64,000 nucleotides of DNA from Saprospiraceae bacterium. Its GTDB lineage: Bacteria > Bacteroidota > Bacteroidia > Chitinophagales > Saprospiraceae. Location of the stretch: positions 248,001 through 312,000 of the forward strand of contig JADJNF010000003.1 of the NCBI GenBank assembly GCA_016714445.1. The letters are read 5' to 3'. Below are positions 48,477-57,102 of the stretch, in pieces. A program made the translations under genes and the position numbers. Each line of letters starts with the position of its first letter. Positions within the stretch are counted from its first letter, which is position 1. Below the pieces are notes generated by a model. The model saw nothing but the letters and a program-made list of their open reading frames with translations. It was not told the origin of the DNA and made no database searches.

Positions 48477-49490
48477 TAGAATAAAATGTGCATGGCTTGA
48501 TAATCAAGCTGAAGTGATTAATAGTTCTTTACCAAGAATTGAAAGTATATTTAAAGAAGAGTTTGATATTTTATTAAAATGTAGTCCTTATTATGACGCA
48601 GTTTCATTTATGGGTTCATATAAGGATTTGAACTGTAAAGTTGATTTCATATTTTTAGATATTGATTTGAAAGACCCATTAGAATCTGGAATTTCGGTTT
48701 ATAATGAAATAAGAAAAAATGATCAAAAAACTGTGATTGTATTTGTGTCTGGAAATATGAATAATTCAACGGAATGGGGATCAAGAGTAATTGAACTGAA
48801 AGAAATCGATAATTACTTGTTTAGTATTAATTTACCTTTTGGGAGTGCAAATTCCAATAAATTCAAATCTAATGTAATTGACCCAATTCAAAGTTTAATA
48901 AAAATTTTAAAAAAACAAATCAGTAATATTCCTATTTTGGAATTTCAAAATTTTCAATTTTTGAAAAGAGAAATAACATCAATTTAACAAAAATATTTAT
49001 AAAGAATCAAATAGATGAAAATATTAAATCGGAAGATTTTAATATTTTTATTTTTGATGCTCAGGGTAATATTATTTTCAAAGATAAAAATCTAAAATTT
49101 ATTGAAAGAACTTATTTTTAAAGAAAATTATTGATGAACCATTTGCAAGATATATTTATTTATTTTCCTGTTTTGGATTATTAGATTTGACTTTAGAGAT
49201 TTACTCAATCAAATATGATATTATATATGGTCAGATAATTGAAAGGCTTGATGATTTTGTTTTAGTAAAATGTGCTTTAAATTTAAAGGAAAGGAAATAT
49301 CAATTTAGAAAATTTCAAAAAGAAATATTTGATAATAGTTTAGAATCTAAATACATAGAGATTTATTGTATTGCTGAGAGGAGAAATAGTCTATTTTTCT
49401 AAATCGAGTAAAAATAATTTAGATTATTTATTTGAAGTAAGAAAAGAGTTTAAATCTAATGTATCTGACGATTTTCTCAAAGGGGTATAA
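48473..49490 (+). pseudogene. Atypical receiver-domain protein, split by several frameshifts
   Basis: The expected start ATGATAGA overlaps the kinase stop, but one base seems to be missing at 48479-48483. After the shift the frame reads IKCAWLDNQAEVINSS and on to 48987 as a receiver-like domain (VDFIFLDIDLKDP acceptor Asp, VIVFVSGNM). It then continues, with shifts near 48985, 49115 (T5 run) and 49383, through NIFIFDAQGNIIFK, RYIYLFSCFGLLDLTLEIYS and GEIVYFSKSSKNNLDYLF to TAA 49488-49490. Joined, this is ~338 residues: receiver plus an unrecognised C-terminal domain. The conserved receiver Lys is replaced (LFSINLPFG). Four shifts in 1 kb suggest either decay or read errors. Confidence 0.6.
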
Positions 49491-49492
49491 AT

Positions 49493-50505
49493 ATGAGAGT
49501 GGTCTTTAAGAATGTAGGACAAGGTGATTCCATTTTTTTAAATGGACCGACGATAAAGACGGTAATGAAAAAATAGGAATTATAGATTCATGCAAATACA
49601 AAAGTACAAATCCAATTTTGGAAGAGATTGATTTTTTAAATAAAGATTCAATTGAGTTTATGATTATAAGTCATCCTCATTTAGATCATTATTCCGGCAT
49701 TTTAGAAATACTTGATTATGTCCATTCTAAGAACATAATCATTAATAATTTATGTCATTCTTTTGGTAATCTTTTAGGTCATTTGCCTTATGTGGAATTG
49801 GATAATTCAGAAGATGAAAATGGAAATACTTTATTGGAGAATATAATTGAGAAAATTAGACTTTTAGATGAAGTTGGTCTTATAAAGAAACGAAGTGGGA
49901 TTGGGATAAATACTGGTTTTACACTAAATAGTAGCTTTAGTTTAATGGCTATATCACCATTAGATACGGAAATTGATGTTTTCAATACACAAATAGAATT
50001 ATTTAAAGACAAAGGAGATTTTGTAGGCTGTTCAAAGTTAGCTAATTTATTATCAACAGTTTGGCTGCTTTCATTTGACAGATATTGTTTGTTGTTTACT
50101 TCTGATGTAACTTTTGAAACTCTAGATAGAATTATTGAAAGAAATAGCGAAATATTTCGTAATAAGAAATTGATACTAGGTCAAATGCCGCATCATGGTT
50201 CGAAGGAAAATCATAATATTAGATTTTGGAAACAATGGTCTTTTGATGTTAATTCACCAATTGTAGTCTCCGCAGGCCAAAATTTAAAATATAAACATCC
50301 ACATTCAAGAGTAATATTTGATTTTGATGAATTAAATTTTAAGATACACGCCACTAACCATGTAAATGGACTTATTGATTTTACAGATTCCGATTCATTT
50401 AATATAATGGATAAGTTTGATTTAATTAGTAACGAACACCATATGGATTATCTGAATGGTGATCAAAAATTTAGAATTGAGAAGGGATTTGCAATAACAT
50501 ATTAA
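49493..50505 (+). pseudogene. MBL-fold hydrolase (ComEC-like), one-base frameshift at a T7 run
   Basis: ATG 49493 starts MRVVFKNVGQGDSIF, the usual first strands of ComEC/Rec2-like metallo-beta-lactamase proteins. The frame is lost at the T7 run at 49535-49541; with eight T it continues KWTDDKDGNEKIGIIDSCKY into the open frame ending at 50505, giving 337 residues. Metal-binding motifs are MIISHPHLDHYSG (HxHxDH), LFTSDV and MPHHGSKENH. Such proteins hydrolyse phosphodiesters or other esters; the substrate is unknown. The start lies 2 nt after the receiver stop and the next kinase begins 1 nt after its end, so it belongs to the same operon. Confidence 0.75.
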
Positions 50506-50506
50506 T

Positions 50507-51238
50507 ATGACAAACGAAGAGCAAAAACGACTTTTATTTGATTTGACTTATTTAAAATTTAAATTAAATTCAATAGAAGCATTTACCCATGACATTAATA
50601 ACATGTTTTCGTTAATTTCTTTCAACCTATATAATTTTAAAGAATTATTTGAATTAAGTAAAGATAAATGTTTTTATCAATATAACGAAATAATTGAGAA
50701 TTTAAATAACTTGGAAACTAATTTTGAAACATTGGATAATTGCGTATCAAGAATTTTAGCACTAAGTACTGAAAAAAGTAATTCAAAAAAAGGGAACTAT
50801 CAATTAAAAGCCCTTTTAGATGATGTTGTTGAGTTATTTTTGCTTAGATTGAAGAATCATAAAATCAAGTTGGAAGTTAAATGTGAGCAATCTAATAGTA
50901 TAAATATTTATCAACAAGACTTCATAATCTTATTACAAAATGTACTTAATAATAGTGTTAAGGCTTTAGAATGTATTAACAGACAGGATAAGGAAATTAC
51001 GATTGAGTGTCATGAAATAGAAATGAATACTTTTTTAAATGTGTATGACAATGGTAGTGGTATAGCACAAGAAAATATGTCAAAAATTTTTGATATAGGC
51101 TTTACAACATATGAAAATTCAAGTGGAATAGGTCTTGCCCTTGTCAAAAGTATTGTTGACTATAACTATGGTTCCATTAAAATAAGTTCTCAGTTGGGTA
51201 AATGGACCGAAGTATCTATATGTTTTCCAAAGTATTGA
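50507..51238 (+). CDS. Short histidine kinase (HATPase_c) without a sensor domain
   Basis: A 243-residue protein consisting only of a dimerisation/phospho-acceptor-like helix (EAFTHDINNMFSLI, His ~28) and a HATPase_c domain (NVLNNSVKALECI N-box, YDNGSGIAQENMSKIFDIGF, SSGIGLALVKSIVDYNYGSI). The HDIN acceptor box is the same as in the GAF kinase upstream (HDINH), which suggests that both kinases are related and may feed the same receivers. It has no membrane helix or sensor domain. It is tightly packed between the MBL gene (1 nt) and the membrane receiver gene (16 nt). Confidence 0.8.
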   Translation: MTNEEQKRLLFDLTYLKFKLNSIEAFTHDINNMFSLISFNLYNFKELFELSKDKCFYQYNEIIENLNNLETNFETLDNCVSRILALSTEKSNSKKGNYQLKALLDDVVELFLLRLKNHKIKLEVKCEQSNSINIYQQDFIILLQNVLNNSVKALECINRQDKEITIECHEIEMNTFLNVYDNGSGIAQENMSKIFDIGFTTYENSSGIGLALVKSIVDYNYGSIKISSQLGKWTEVSICFPKY

Positions 51239-51254
51239 ATTATTCTAAAATATA

Positions 51255-51992
51255 TTGATGAAGCAAATAATCTGGGTTGATAACGATGTTGAGATAATGA
51301 AAAATTCCTATAATATGTTTAACGACTATGGCTTTATTGTTCATACATGTACTAATTTGACAGATGCTTATTCATATTTAAAAAAAGGATTTTGTAATAA
51401 TTTGCTTATTGATGTTGAATTTCCGAATTCGAATAAAGAAGGACTTACGTTTTTAGAAAATATTTATAAAGAATTTCCAAGTTTAAAAATAATTATCTAT
51501 ACGGGCTATCCAGATTTATACGATGCAGTAAAATATATTAAAAATAAGTTTGCTGATGATTATTTACAAAAAGGAAGTCTAATGAGTGAAGAACAAAGGA
51601 AAATATTTTTTAGACCACTAAATAATACCTTTGTTGATTACCCAATTATAGAATATAGTCAAGAGTACTTAACCTATAATGAATTTGAAGATGATGAACT
51701 TTGGAGATGGAGAAAGCCAACATTAATCGTAGTATTGACTCTATTATTTTCTTTATTTTTAAGTATTTGCATATATTTATATTTAGAAAAATGGAATTTT
51801 CATCAAGGGTTAATTAATTATAAGAATAGTTATATATCATTAATAATTAGTGGAATTTTGTTTTTGTTGAATATCTTTTTTGGCAGATTACTATATGATA
51901 AATACCATAGTCACTCAAATATAGTAAACTATATAAATTTAAGGGTGAAACCAAAAACTCCAAATTATTTAAGAAATAGAAATGAAAAGTAA
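51255..51992 (+). CDS. Receiver domain fused to two transmembrane helices
   Basis: A 245-residue protein. Residues 1-125 form a canonical receiver: acidic pocket in IIWVDNDVEI, acceptor Asp in LLIDVEFPN, Thr in IIIYTGYP and Lys in DDYLQKGS. Instead of a DNA-binding domain, the C-terminal part has two membrane helices (~158-176 LIVVLTLLFSLFLSICIYLY and ~193-208 LIISGILFLLNIFFG) and a basic tail. It would bring a phosphorylation signal to the membrane. The last 11 nt overlap the start of the membrane patatin gene, so the two are translationally coupled and may act together. Confidence 0.82.
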   Translation: MMKQIIWVDNDVEIMKNSYNMFNDYGFIVHTCTNLTDAYSYLKKGFCNNLLIDVEFPNSNKEGLTFLENIYKEFPSLKIIIYTGYPDLYDAVKYIKNKFADDYLQKGSLMSEEQRKIFFRPLNNTFVDYPIIEYSQEYLTYNEFEDDELWRWRKPTLIVVLTLLFSLFLSICIYLYLEKWNFHQGLINYKNSYISLIISGILFLLNIFFGRLLYDKYHSHSNIVNYINLRVKPKTPNYLRNRNEK

Positions 51993-53304
51993 AATAGGAC
52001 TCGCACTCTCCGGAGGCGGTTACAGAGCCGCAGCCTTTCATTTAGGAACTTTCAGGAAACTGAAAGAACTTGGTATTCTTGATCAAGTTGATGTTATTTC
52101 CACCATTTCGGGTGGCTCAATTGCTGGCGCTTTTTATTGCCTTAATAAAGATAATTTTCAATCATTTGATGACCAGCTTGTGAATGCTTTGCAAAAAAGC
52201 ACTATTAAACGTATTTTGATTTCTTGGTCTATTTTATTGCAATTACTGATGTTCTTATTTGTCTTAATTTTATACTTTGGGTTGTGTTTTAATATAGATT
52301 TTTGGGCAACTGATTTTGGCTTTTGTTTTGAGTCTAATAATTGGTATAAATTATTTGCTTTACTTTATTTGTTTATTTTTCTAATTTTTCACTTCAAATT
52401 TATTTCGCTTACAAATTTAAAGATAAAAGCATATAATAAGATTTTTTTCAAGGGCAAGATGCTGTGCTGTTTGCCTGATAAGCCAGAGCTTGTCATGAAT
52501 GCTACAAATCTATCCACAGGTACTCTTTTTTCTTTTTCCAAAAGAAAGTCATCTGATTCAAGTTATTTAGAAGCAAGAAAAAGCTCAGGGTTGGAAGAAA
52601 TAGAATTTAACTGTAATAATATGCCAATTGCTAAGGTAGTAGCTAGTAGTACATGTGTGCCATTTGCTTTTGATCCTGTTAAAATTGAAAGGCATTTTTT
52701 TGTAAACCCTGAACATTTTGAATTGGTTTCGCCTAGATTAATAGATGGGGGCATTTATGACAATCAAGGAATTCATAAGATAACACAAAAGAATTCAAGT
52801 TATTATTGTTCAAATATTATTGTAAGCGATGGTTCACAGCCTTTTGAATTTACTTTTTCGGGCTATAATATAGGTTCTGTTTTTTATCGAAGCGTTGATT
52901 TAATGATGAGAAGGATTAAAACTATGCAATTTATTCGGGATGTATATAGTGATAAGACTAATGTGGCTTATTATTCTTTAAATTTTGAATATACCGGAAT
53001 GGTTAATGGTTTTGTAAATGCAGTATTGAATCGAAATTTGACCAAGGATGTTCTTGATTCTCATGGTTATCAAAGTGGTCAAATTATTGATCCAGAATGC
53101 GTTAAAGCTAAGATTGGCTATTATTCTATTGTAAGTAATGGTTTGTTAGAATCTGAGGTAATTGAAATTAGTAAAATTGGGACAAATTTAACTTCGTTAA
53201 GACCCGAGCAGATTGCTTCGTTATCTAGACATGCCAGTGTATTGACAGAGATTTCTGTTCGATTATATCTACCTCATCTTATCACTGAGCAATTAACAGT
53301 ATAA
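51982..53304 (+). CDS. Patatin-like phospholipase with membrane insertion
   Basis: A 440-residue patatin-fold hydrolase. The oxyanion loop LALSGGGYRAAAFHLG is at residues 7-22, nucleophile Ser 46 in TISGGSIAGAF and catalytic Asp 255 in LIDGGIYDN. Two strongly hydrophobic segments (~80-102 and ~123-143) are inserted between nucleophile and Asp, placing the enzyme at the membrane. The family cleaves acyl chains of phospholipids; patatins serve as membrane-degrading effectors in several bacterial defence systems. The gene overlaps the membrane receiver gene by 11 nt, and its last 12 nt overlap the convergent E2-E1-JAB gene. Confidence 0.88.
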   Translation: MKSKIGLALSGGGYRAAAFHLGTFRKLKELGILDQVDVISTISGGSIAGAFYCLNKDNFQSFDDQLVNALQKSTIKRILISWSILLQLLMFLFVLILYFGLCFNIDFWATDFGFCFESNNWYKLFALLYLFIFLIFHFKFISLTNLKIKAYNKIFFKGKMLCCLPDKPELVMNATNLSTGTLFSFSKRKSSDSSYLEARKSSGLEEIEFNCNNMPIAKVVASSTCVPFAFDPVKIERHFFVNPEHFELVSPRLIDGGIYDNQGIHKITQKNSSYYCSNIIVSDGSQPFEFTFSGYNIGSVFYRSVDLMMRRIKTMQFIRDVYSDKTNVAYYSLNFEYTGMVNGFVNAVLNRNLTKDVLDSHGYQSGQIIDPECVKAKIGYYSIVSNGLLESEVIEISKIGTNLTSLRPEQIASLSRHASVLTEISVRLYLPHLITEQLTV

Positions 53305-55419
53305 ATCATAAGAATTGTCCCCCATAATAAGCATAAAATATGGAAACAATTGTTCTTCAGATTGTTTTCGTAACCAATCTAATTGGACATTATCTTTTTC
53401 ACTTGGTTTCGTAGTTGCTTTCGTAGGATGCGAATGCCACTCTCCCATATATTTCAAATTGCCATGAGTCTGGTTGGATATTAAATTCAGCTTGCCTTCG
53501 ACTCCATCATTTCCTCTTAAAAAAGATGTAGGTTGTCGATCTGAATCTATTGGAGCATCAATACAATTTACAAGGTATATTGCATTATTTATTACGTCAA
53601 AAGCACCTATTAATATACCACCTGTTTCATTTGGTAAATTTTTTGTTCTATGCACTTCAAAATTTTCAATTAATGACTTTGCTATATATACTTTTTGACT
53701 ACAATTTTGAACAGAATACTCAGTTAATATTTCTGGAATAACATTAAAACACTTAGATTGAAAATTGTCATCAATATTACACAGTAAAATTTTTACTTCA
53801 TTAGTCTGATACAACTTTTCAATATAATGAGATGCCCAATGAGAGTGAATACCAATTATATTTGTGGAGATTTCATACGAAATGGAACGACAAGAGTCGC
53901 CACTGTAAGAGTATCCTTTAACACTGGAATTCAATACATTATTAAAATCTTGGTTTGAAATAATAAAATTGTAGATAGAAATTTCCAAGTGTGTATGTGG
54001 AATTTGCATGCCTTTGGGCGTAAAAAACAAAAAAGACGTTTTGCCATCTGGTGATAAAAAGTTTGTAATTCTATCTAAATGATGAAAGTTATACTTATCG
54101 ATTGTCCTTTGAACAGTTATTGAAGCAGATGTATCAATAATTATTTCTGACAAATTAATGGCTTTCAAAATATCATCTGATAAAGAGCCAAATTCAACTT
54201 TTTCGTAAACAGGGAAAGAGTATGTATTGTGTATTATATCATTTAACTGATCACTTAAAATTTTGACTTTGGGGTTGCCATAATCCGATGAGATCAACCA
54301 TCTACTTGTGTTATGCGGATAAAATAAGTCATTATCTATTAAAATTAATTCTTTAGGAAATCCAGACTGAGTAATATTTCGAGCTATTTGACCACCAATA
54401 GCACCGATACCAATTTGAGTAATCGCTGGAAAACCAGTAATGTCAATTAATCTACATCCGTTAGCGATTCGACCTTGTAATTGATCAAAATGCTTATACC
54501 AGGCGAAAGGTGTTATGGTAATATTTTTAAAATTTTCAATATTGGCACTAGGACTAATTATTTGGGAATAATTACCTTCATGCTCGCCTATTATTCCGAT
54601 TTGTAAACCAATTGTTTTAATCTCATAATCTACAAGAAAAACATACTCTTGCTTTTGCGTTACGTTTAAATTTGCATCTTTAATATTTGCCTCTATTATT
54701 ATAATTAATTTTTTCTCGTAGTTATGATGATTAACAGATAATAATTTTAAATTATTTTTTAATTCCTTTTTATTATCATCATCAAAAAGTGAATATAATT
54801 CATCAAAATTACATGGAGGATTTATTATCCCACTGTGGGCAATACTTCCAAAATCATATTTTTGCAAAAGACAATTTGCTTCATTGCTTGATTTCGCACC
54901 TAAGAGTTTAAAAATATTCTCAGTTTTGCAAGATTCTAGGATGCAACCATTTTTAAATTTATCAAAATTAAAATCAAGAGGAATTATTAATTCATGTTTT
55001 TTATATAAAAATATGTTTTCTAAAGGCTGACCATCATTATGTAATTCTCCGCGTGCTGTTAAATATAACCATTCGTATAGTCTGTATACATAAGAATTAG
55101 CATCCCAGTTCAAAGCAATTTGACTAAATTCTGCTTGAAACAAACAAGGATATTTAAAGTTCCCAGTGTTCCTTAAAAGATGAATAACATTCGGAAAGTT
55201 TTCTCTTCTAAAGTAAGGTAATGGAATGATAAATTCAGGAGAGCAATCAAAAACAACATCTTCGGTGGATTCAATATCATTTACAACAAACTGGGGTAAA
55301 TCTATATGATAACTAGCTTGAATACTATTTTCTGTTATCATAATATTTGAAACTATCCCATCTCGTTCAAGACTATAAAGAGCTTTTTTTAAACTTTCTT
55401 TATAAATTTTCATAATCAT
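53293..55419 (-). CDS. E2-like/E1-like (ThiF)/JAB triple-domain protein
   Basis: A 708-residue protein with the parts of a prokaryotic ubiquitin-like pathway in one chain. Residues ~1-140 resemble prokaryotic E2-like domains (ENFPNVIHLL, candidate Cys 92 in KYPCLFQAEF, a following Trp and EWLYLTARGEL..GQPLEN). Residues ~325-460 are the ThiF/E1 adenylation domain: QIGIGAIGGQIARNI (337-343 loop), LILIDNDLFYPHNTSRW (Asp 362, Asn 370, Arg 373), Lys 384/386 and IIIDTSAS (Asp 429). Residues ~585-708 are a JAB/JAMM metalloprotease: ETGGILIG (Glu 598) and WHSHP…SEKD (His 662, His 664, Asp 676). It overlaps the upstream MBL gene by 20 nt. The E2 call is the least certain; E1 and JAB are clear. Confidence 0.82.
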   Translation of the reverse strand: MIMKIYKESLKKALYSLERDGIVSNIMITENSIQASYHIDLPQFVVNDIESTEDVVFDCSPEFIIPLPYFRRENFPNVIHLLRNTGNFKYPCLFQAEFSQIALNWDANSYVYRLYEWLYLTARGELHNDGQPLENIFLYKKHELIIPLDFNFDKFKNGCILESCKTENIFKLLGAKSSNEANCLLQKYDFGSIAHSGIINPPCNFDELYSLFDDDNKKELKNNLKLLSVNHHNYEKKLIIIIEANIKDANLNVTQKQEYVFLVDYEIKTIGLQIGIIGEHEGNYSQIISPSANIENFKNITITPFAWYKHFDQLQGRIANGCRLIDITGFPAITQIGIGAIGGQIARNITQSGFPKELILIDNDLFYPHNTSRWLISSDYGNPKVKILSDQLNDIIHNTYSFPVYEKVEFGSLSDDILKAINLSEIIIDTSASITVQRTIDKYNFHHLDRITNFLSPDGKTSFLFFTPKGMQIPHTHLEISIYNFIISNQDFNNVLNSSVKGYSYSGDSCRSISYEISTNIIGIHSHWASHYIEKLYQTNEVKILLCNIDDNFQSKCFNVIPEILTEYSVQNCSQKVYIAKSLIENFEVHRTKNLPNETGGILIGAFDVINNAIYLVNCIDAPIDSDRQPTSFLRGNDGVEGKLNLISNQTHGNLKYMGEWHSHPTKATTKPSEKDNVQLDWLRKQSEEQLFPYFMLIMGDNSYDLYC

Positions 55420-56521
55420 TTTTTCCTGCTCGTGGTGGTGTTAATGTACCAGCAGTTACATAAGTAGCTGATTTAATAGCTTCAGGGTCTACACCATACT
55501 GATTGATAATGAAAACCATAGGTTTTGGTGCTTCCTTTGAAGGGTATTCCATTGTAACCTTTACTTCTGCTTTAGCGTCTTCAATGTAATAGTTATATGC
55601 TTGTCGGTGGGGAGGTTGAATAGTTTCAGCATAATCGAGTGGAATTATATTACTGGGTGAAATTATTCTCCCGCCGGGTTTTTTCTGATTTTCATAAAGC
55701 CATCTATTTATTATTGATGGATCTGTTTTCCTTTTTCCTTTAATATGAGATAATGCCCTATAACTACAATGGTGAGAAAGATGAAACAAATCCCATTCAA
55801 GTCTATGCGGATTACCTTTAGCTTTTGTAATTTGTATAATGTTTTCCCATACATCATAATCTATATCTGAGCCCAAAATTAGCTTGGATGAGTGCATATT
55901 GTCAAAAGTGCATTGAACTACTATTGCGTTATTGTTTCTATCTACATTCAATGAATCACTATAAAATGGACAATGGGCAAATACTTCAATACCATCATTT
56001 ATAAGAGATAGTGAGTTTACGATAGTACCGGCATTTACAACTAAATGTTTTATACTTTCGTACGAGTAGCCATCATTTCTTTCACACCATTCTCTAAGTT
56101 TTTTTGAACTTGAAAAGATTTTTAAGCCAAAAGCATTTCTCATTCTGTATCTCGCTTCAGCTTGTACAACTTTGGCAGATTCTGAAAGACCATTTCTGTT
56201 CGATTCTGTAATAATTTCAGCGGGCACCCACATTTCTCTTATTTTCTTTCTGTCTCCCCCTTGATAAGCTTGTGCATGATTAAAATAAAAGTAATCTTTT
56301 GATCCAGTAACATGATCGTTGTCTAAATGTGTAAAACACACTATGTCAAAATAGTCTTTTGTATTGGCTTTATTTAGCTCTTTTGCCAAATCACACCTTT
56401 TATCATAATTATCTTCTCCTGATTTACAGTGTGCATAATCAAAAAGAATGTTTTTACCATTTTTTAGTTGAATTAATGATGTGTCTGCATTTCCTAATGG
56501 ATAAAAAGTAATTTTATGCAT
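55400..56521 (-). CDS. MBL-fold hydrolase paired with the E2-E1-JAB gene
   Basis: A 373-residue metallo-beta-lactamase-fold protein. It opens ITFYPLGNADTSLIQL and has metal-binding motifs CFTHLDNDHVTG (His 65, Asp 67, Asp 69, His 70), LILGSDID and LSHHCSYRA, a ComEC-like set. The C-terminal ~110 residues are specific to this protein (VKVTMEYPSKEAP … TLTPPRAGKNDYENL) and end without the Gly-Gly expected of a ubiquitin-like tail. Its 3' end overlaps the start of the E2-E1-JAB gene by 20 nt, so the two proteins are almost certainly made together. The substrate is unknown; it could be a nucleotide or a conjugate target. Confidence 0.82.
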   Translation of the reverse strand: MHKITFYPLGNADTSLIQLKNGKNILFDYAHCKSGEDNYDKRCDLAKELNKANTKDYFDIVCFTHLDNDHVTGSKDYFYFNHAQAYQGGDRKKIREMWVPAEIITESNRNGLSESAKVVQAEARYRMRNAFGLKIFSSSKKLREWCERNDGYSYESIKHLVVNAGTIVNSLSLINDGIEVFAHCPFYSDSLNVDRNNNAIVVQCTFDNMHSSKLILGSDIDYDVWENIIQITKAKGNPHRLEWDLFHLSHHCSYRALSHIKGKRKTDPSIINRWLYENQKKPGGRIISPSNIIPLDYAETIQPPHRQAYNYYIEDAKAEVKVTMEYPSKEAPKPMVFIINQYGVDPEAIKSATYVTAGTLTPPRAGKNDYENL

Positions 56522-56637
56522 TTCTTATATTTTAAAAATTTTATATTCAATTTACAGACAATCAGTATGCCATATTTTGAATTATGTCGTTTTGTCTAAT
56601 TATTTGTATATCTCTTTGATGATTTTACAAATAAATC

Positions 56638-56671
56638 TTTGGCATCTGTCATAATGACAGAATGTTTGCCA
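56638..56671. promoter_or_regulatory. Palindrome upstream of the MBL/E2-E1-JAB operon
   Basis: CTGTCATAATGACAG (56646-56660) has perfect 7-bp arms, flanked by TTTGGCA on the left and TTTGCCAA on the right, which extend the symmetry. It lies about 120 nt upstream of the MBL start codon and downstream of the amidase gene, so it could be an operator, or a weak terminator for the amidase operon. Confidence 0.35.
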
Positions 56672-56725
56672 ATTATGGTAGGTCTTTTTTAATTAACTAA
56701 ATTTTGTTAATATTAAAGCAGTGTG

Positions 56726-57017
56726 TTTATTCCTACTAAGCTGACCCCTTTATGGTGCCATGCTGTCCCCCTAATTTGTAAAACGAATTGAGGGATGATA
56801 ATCATGGAGCAGGTTGACCCTCGGGATCAAATAAGGATGCCATTTATTCTGTAGGTTGTTGACCCCTTGGATTGATAATTTAGTATAGTTACTACCTTTA
56901 TGATTGATCCAAATTCAATCATATAACCCCTTAGGAATGGGAGGCAAAATCATGCTTACGAGCACTATTAAACAGTTATTATTATTGAACATAAATGGTC
57001 AGCTTGGTAGGAATAAA
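56726..57017. mobile_element. 290-bp element with ~20-bp terminal inverted repeats
   Basis: TATTCCTACTAAGCTGACC at 56728-56746 and its complement (TATTCCTACCAAGCTGACC) at 56997-57015 differ at one position. Inside are several short (G/C)TTGACCCC- or CTGACCCC-type words, which recall the repeated terminal binding sites of IS21-like elements in Bacteroidota (from memory). There is no transposase gene, so this is a MITE-like remnant. It contains the left copy of the direct repeat that flanks module B. Confidence 0.6.
56859..56990 (+). repeat. Left copy of a ~130-bp direct repeat flanking module B
   Basis: Starts TTGACCCCTTGGATTGATAA and ends near ATTATTATTGAAC. By eye it is about 80-85% identical to 63288-63418 in the same orientation, with shared stretches such as ATCCAAATT, ATCATATAAC and AAAATCATGC. 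Confidence 0.8.
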
Positions 57018-57102
57018 AATCAGATGATCTATGTGTATAATTTCAATGTTTTATCGTAAACGTAGACGCTTGAGACCGTTCTGACTAGGAAAGCAAGAAA
57101 AT

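Larger units (their letters stand above)
56522..57102. other. Intergenic region with a palindrome and an inverted-repeat element
   Basis: No gene seen. It contains the palindrome at 56638-56671 and the 290-bp inverted-repeat element 56726-57017, with a copy of the ~130-bp direct repeat. It separates module A from module B. Confidence 0.6.

Noticed and set aside
55400..55460. Ubiquitin-like C-terminus on the MBL protein
   Set aside because: The end reads PPRAGKNDYENL, without a terminal Gly-Gly; a processed form cannot be excluded but nothing supports it.
53293..56521. Complete type II CBASS operon
   Set aside because: The E1 and JAB domains fit, but no CD-NTase (cyclase) gene is present in the window, and the domains are fused differently from Cap2/Cap3.
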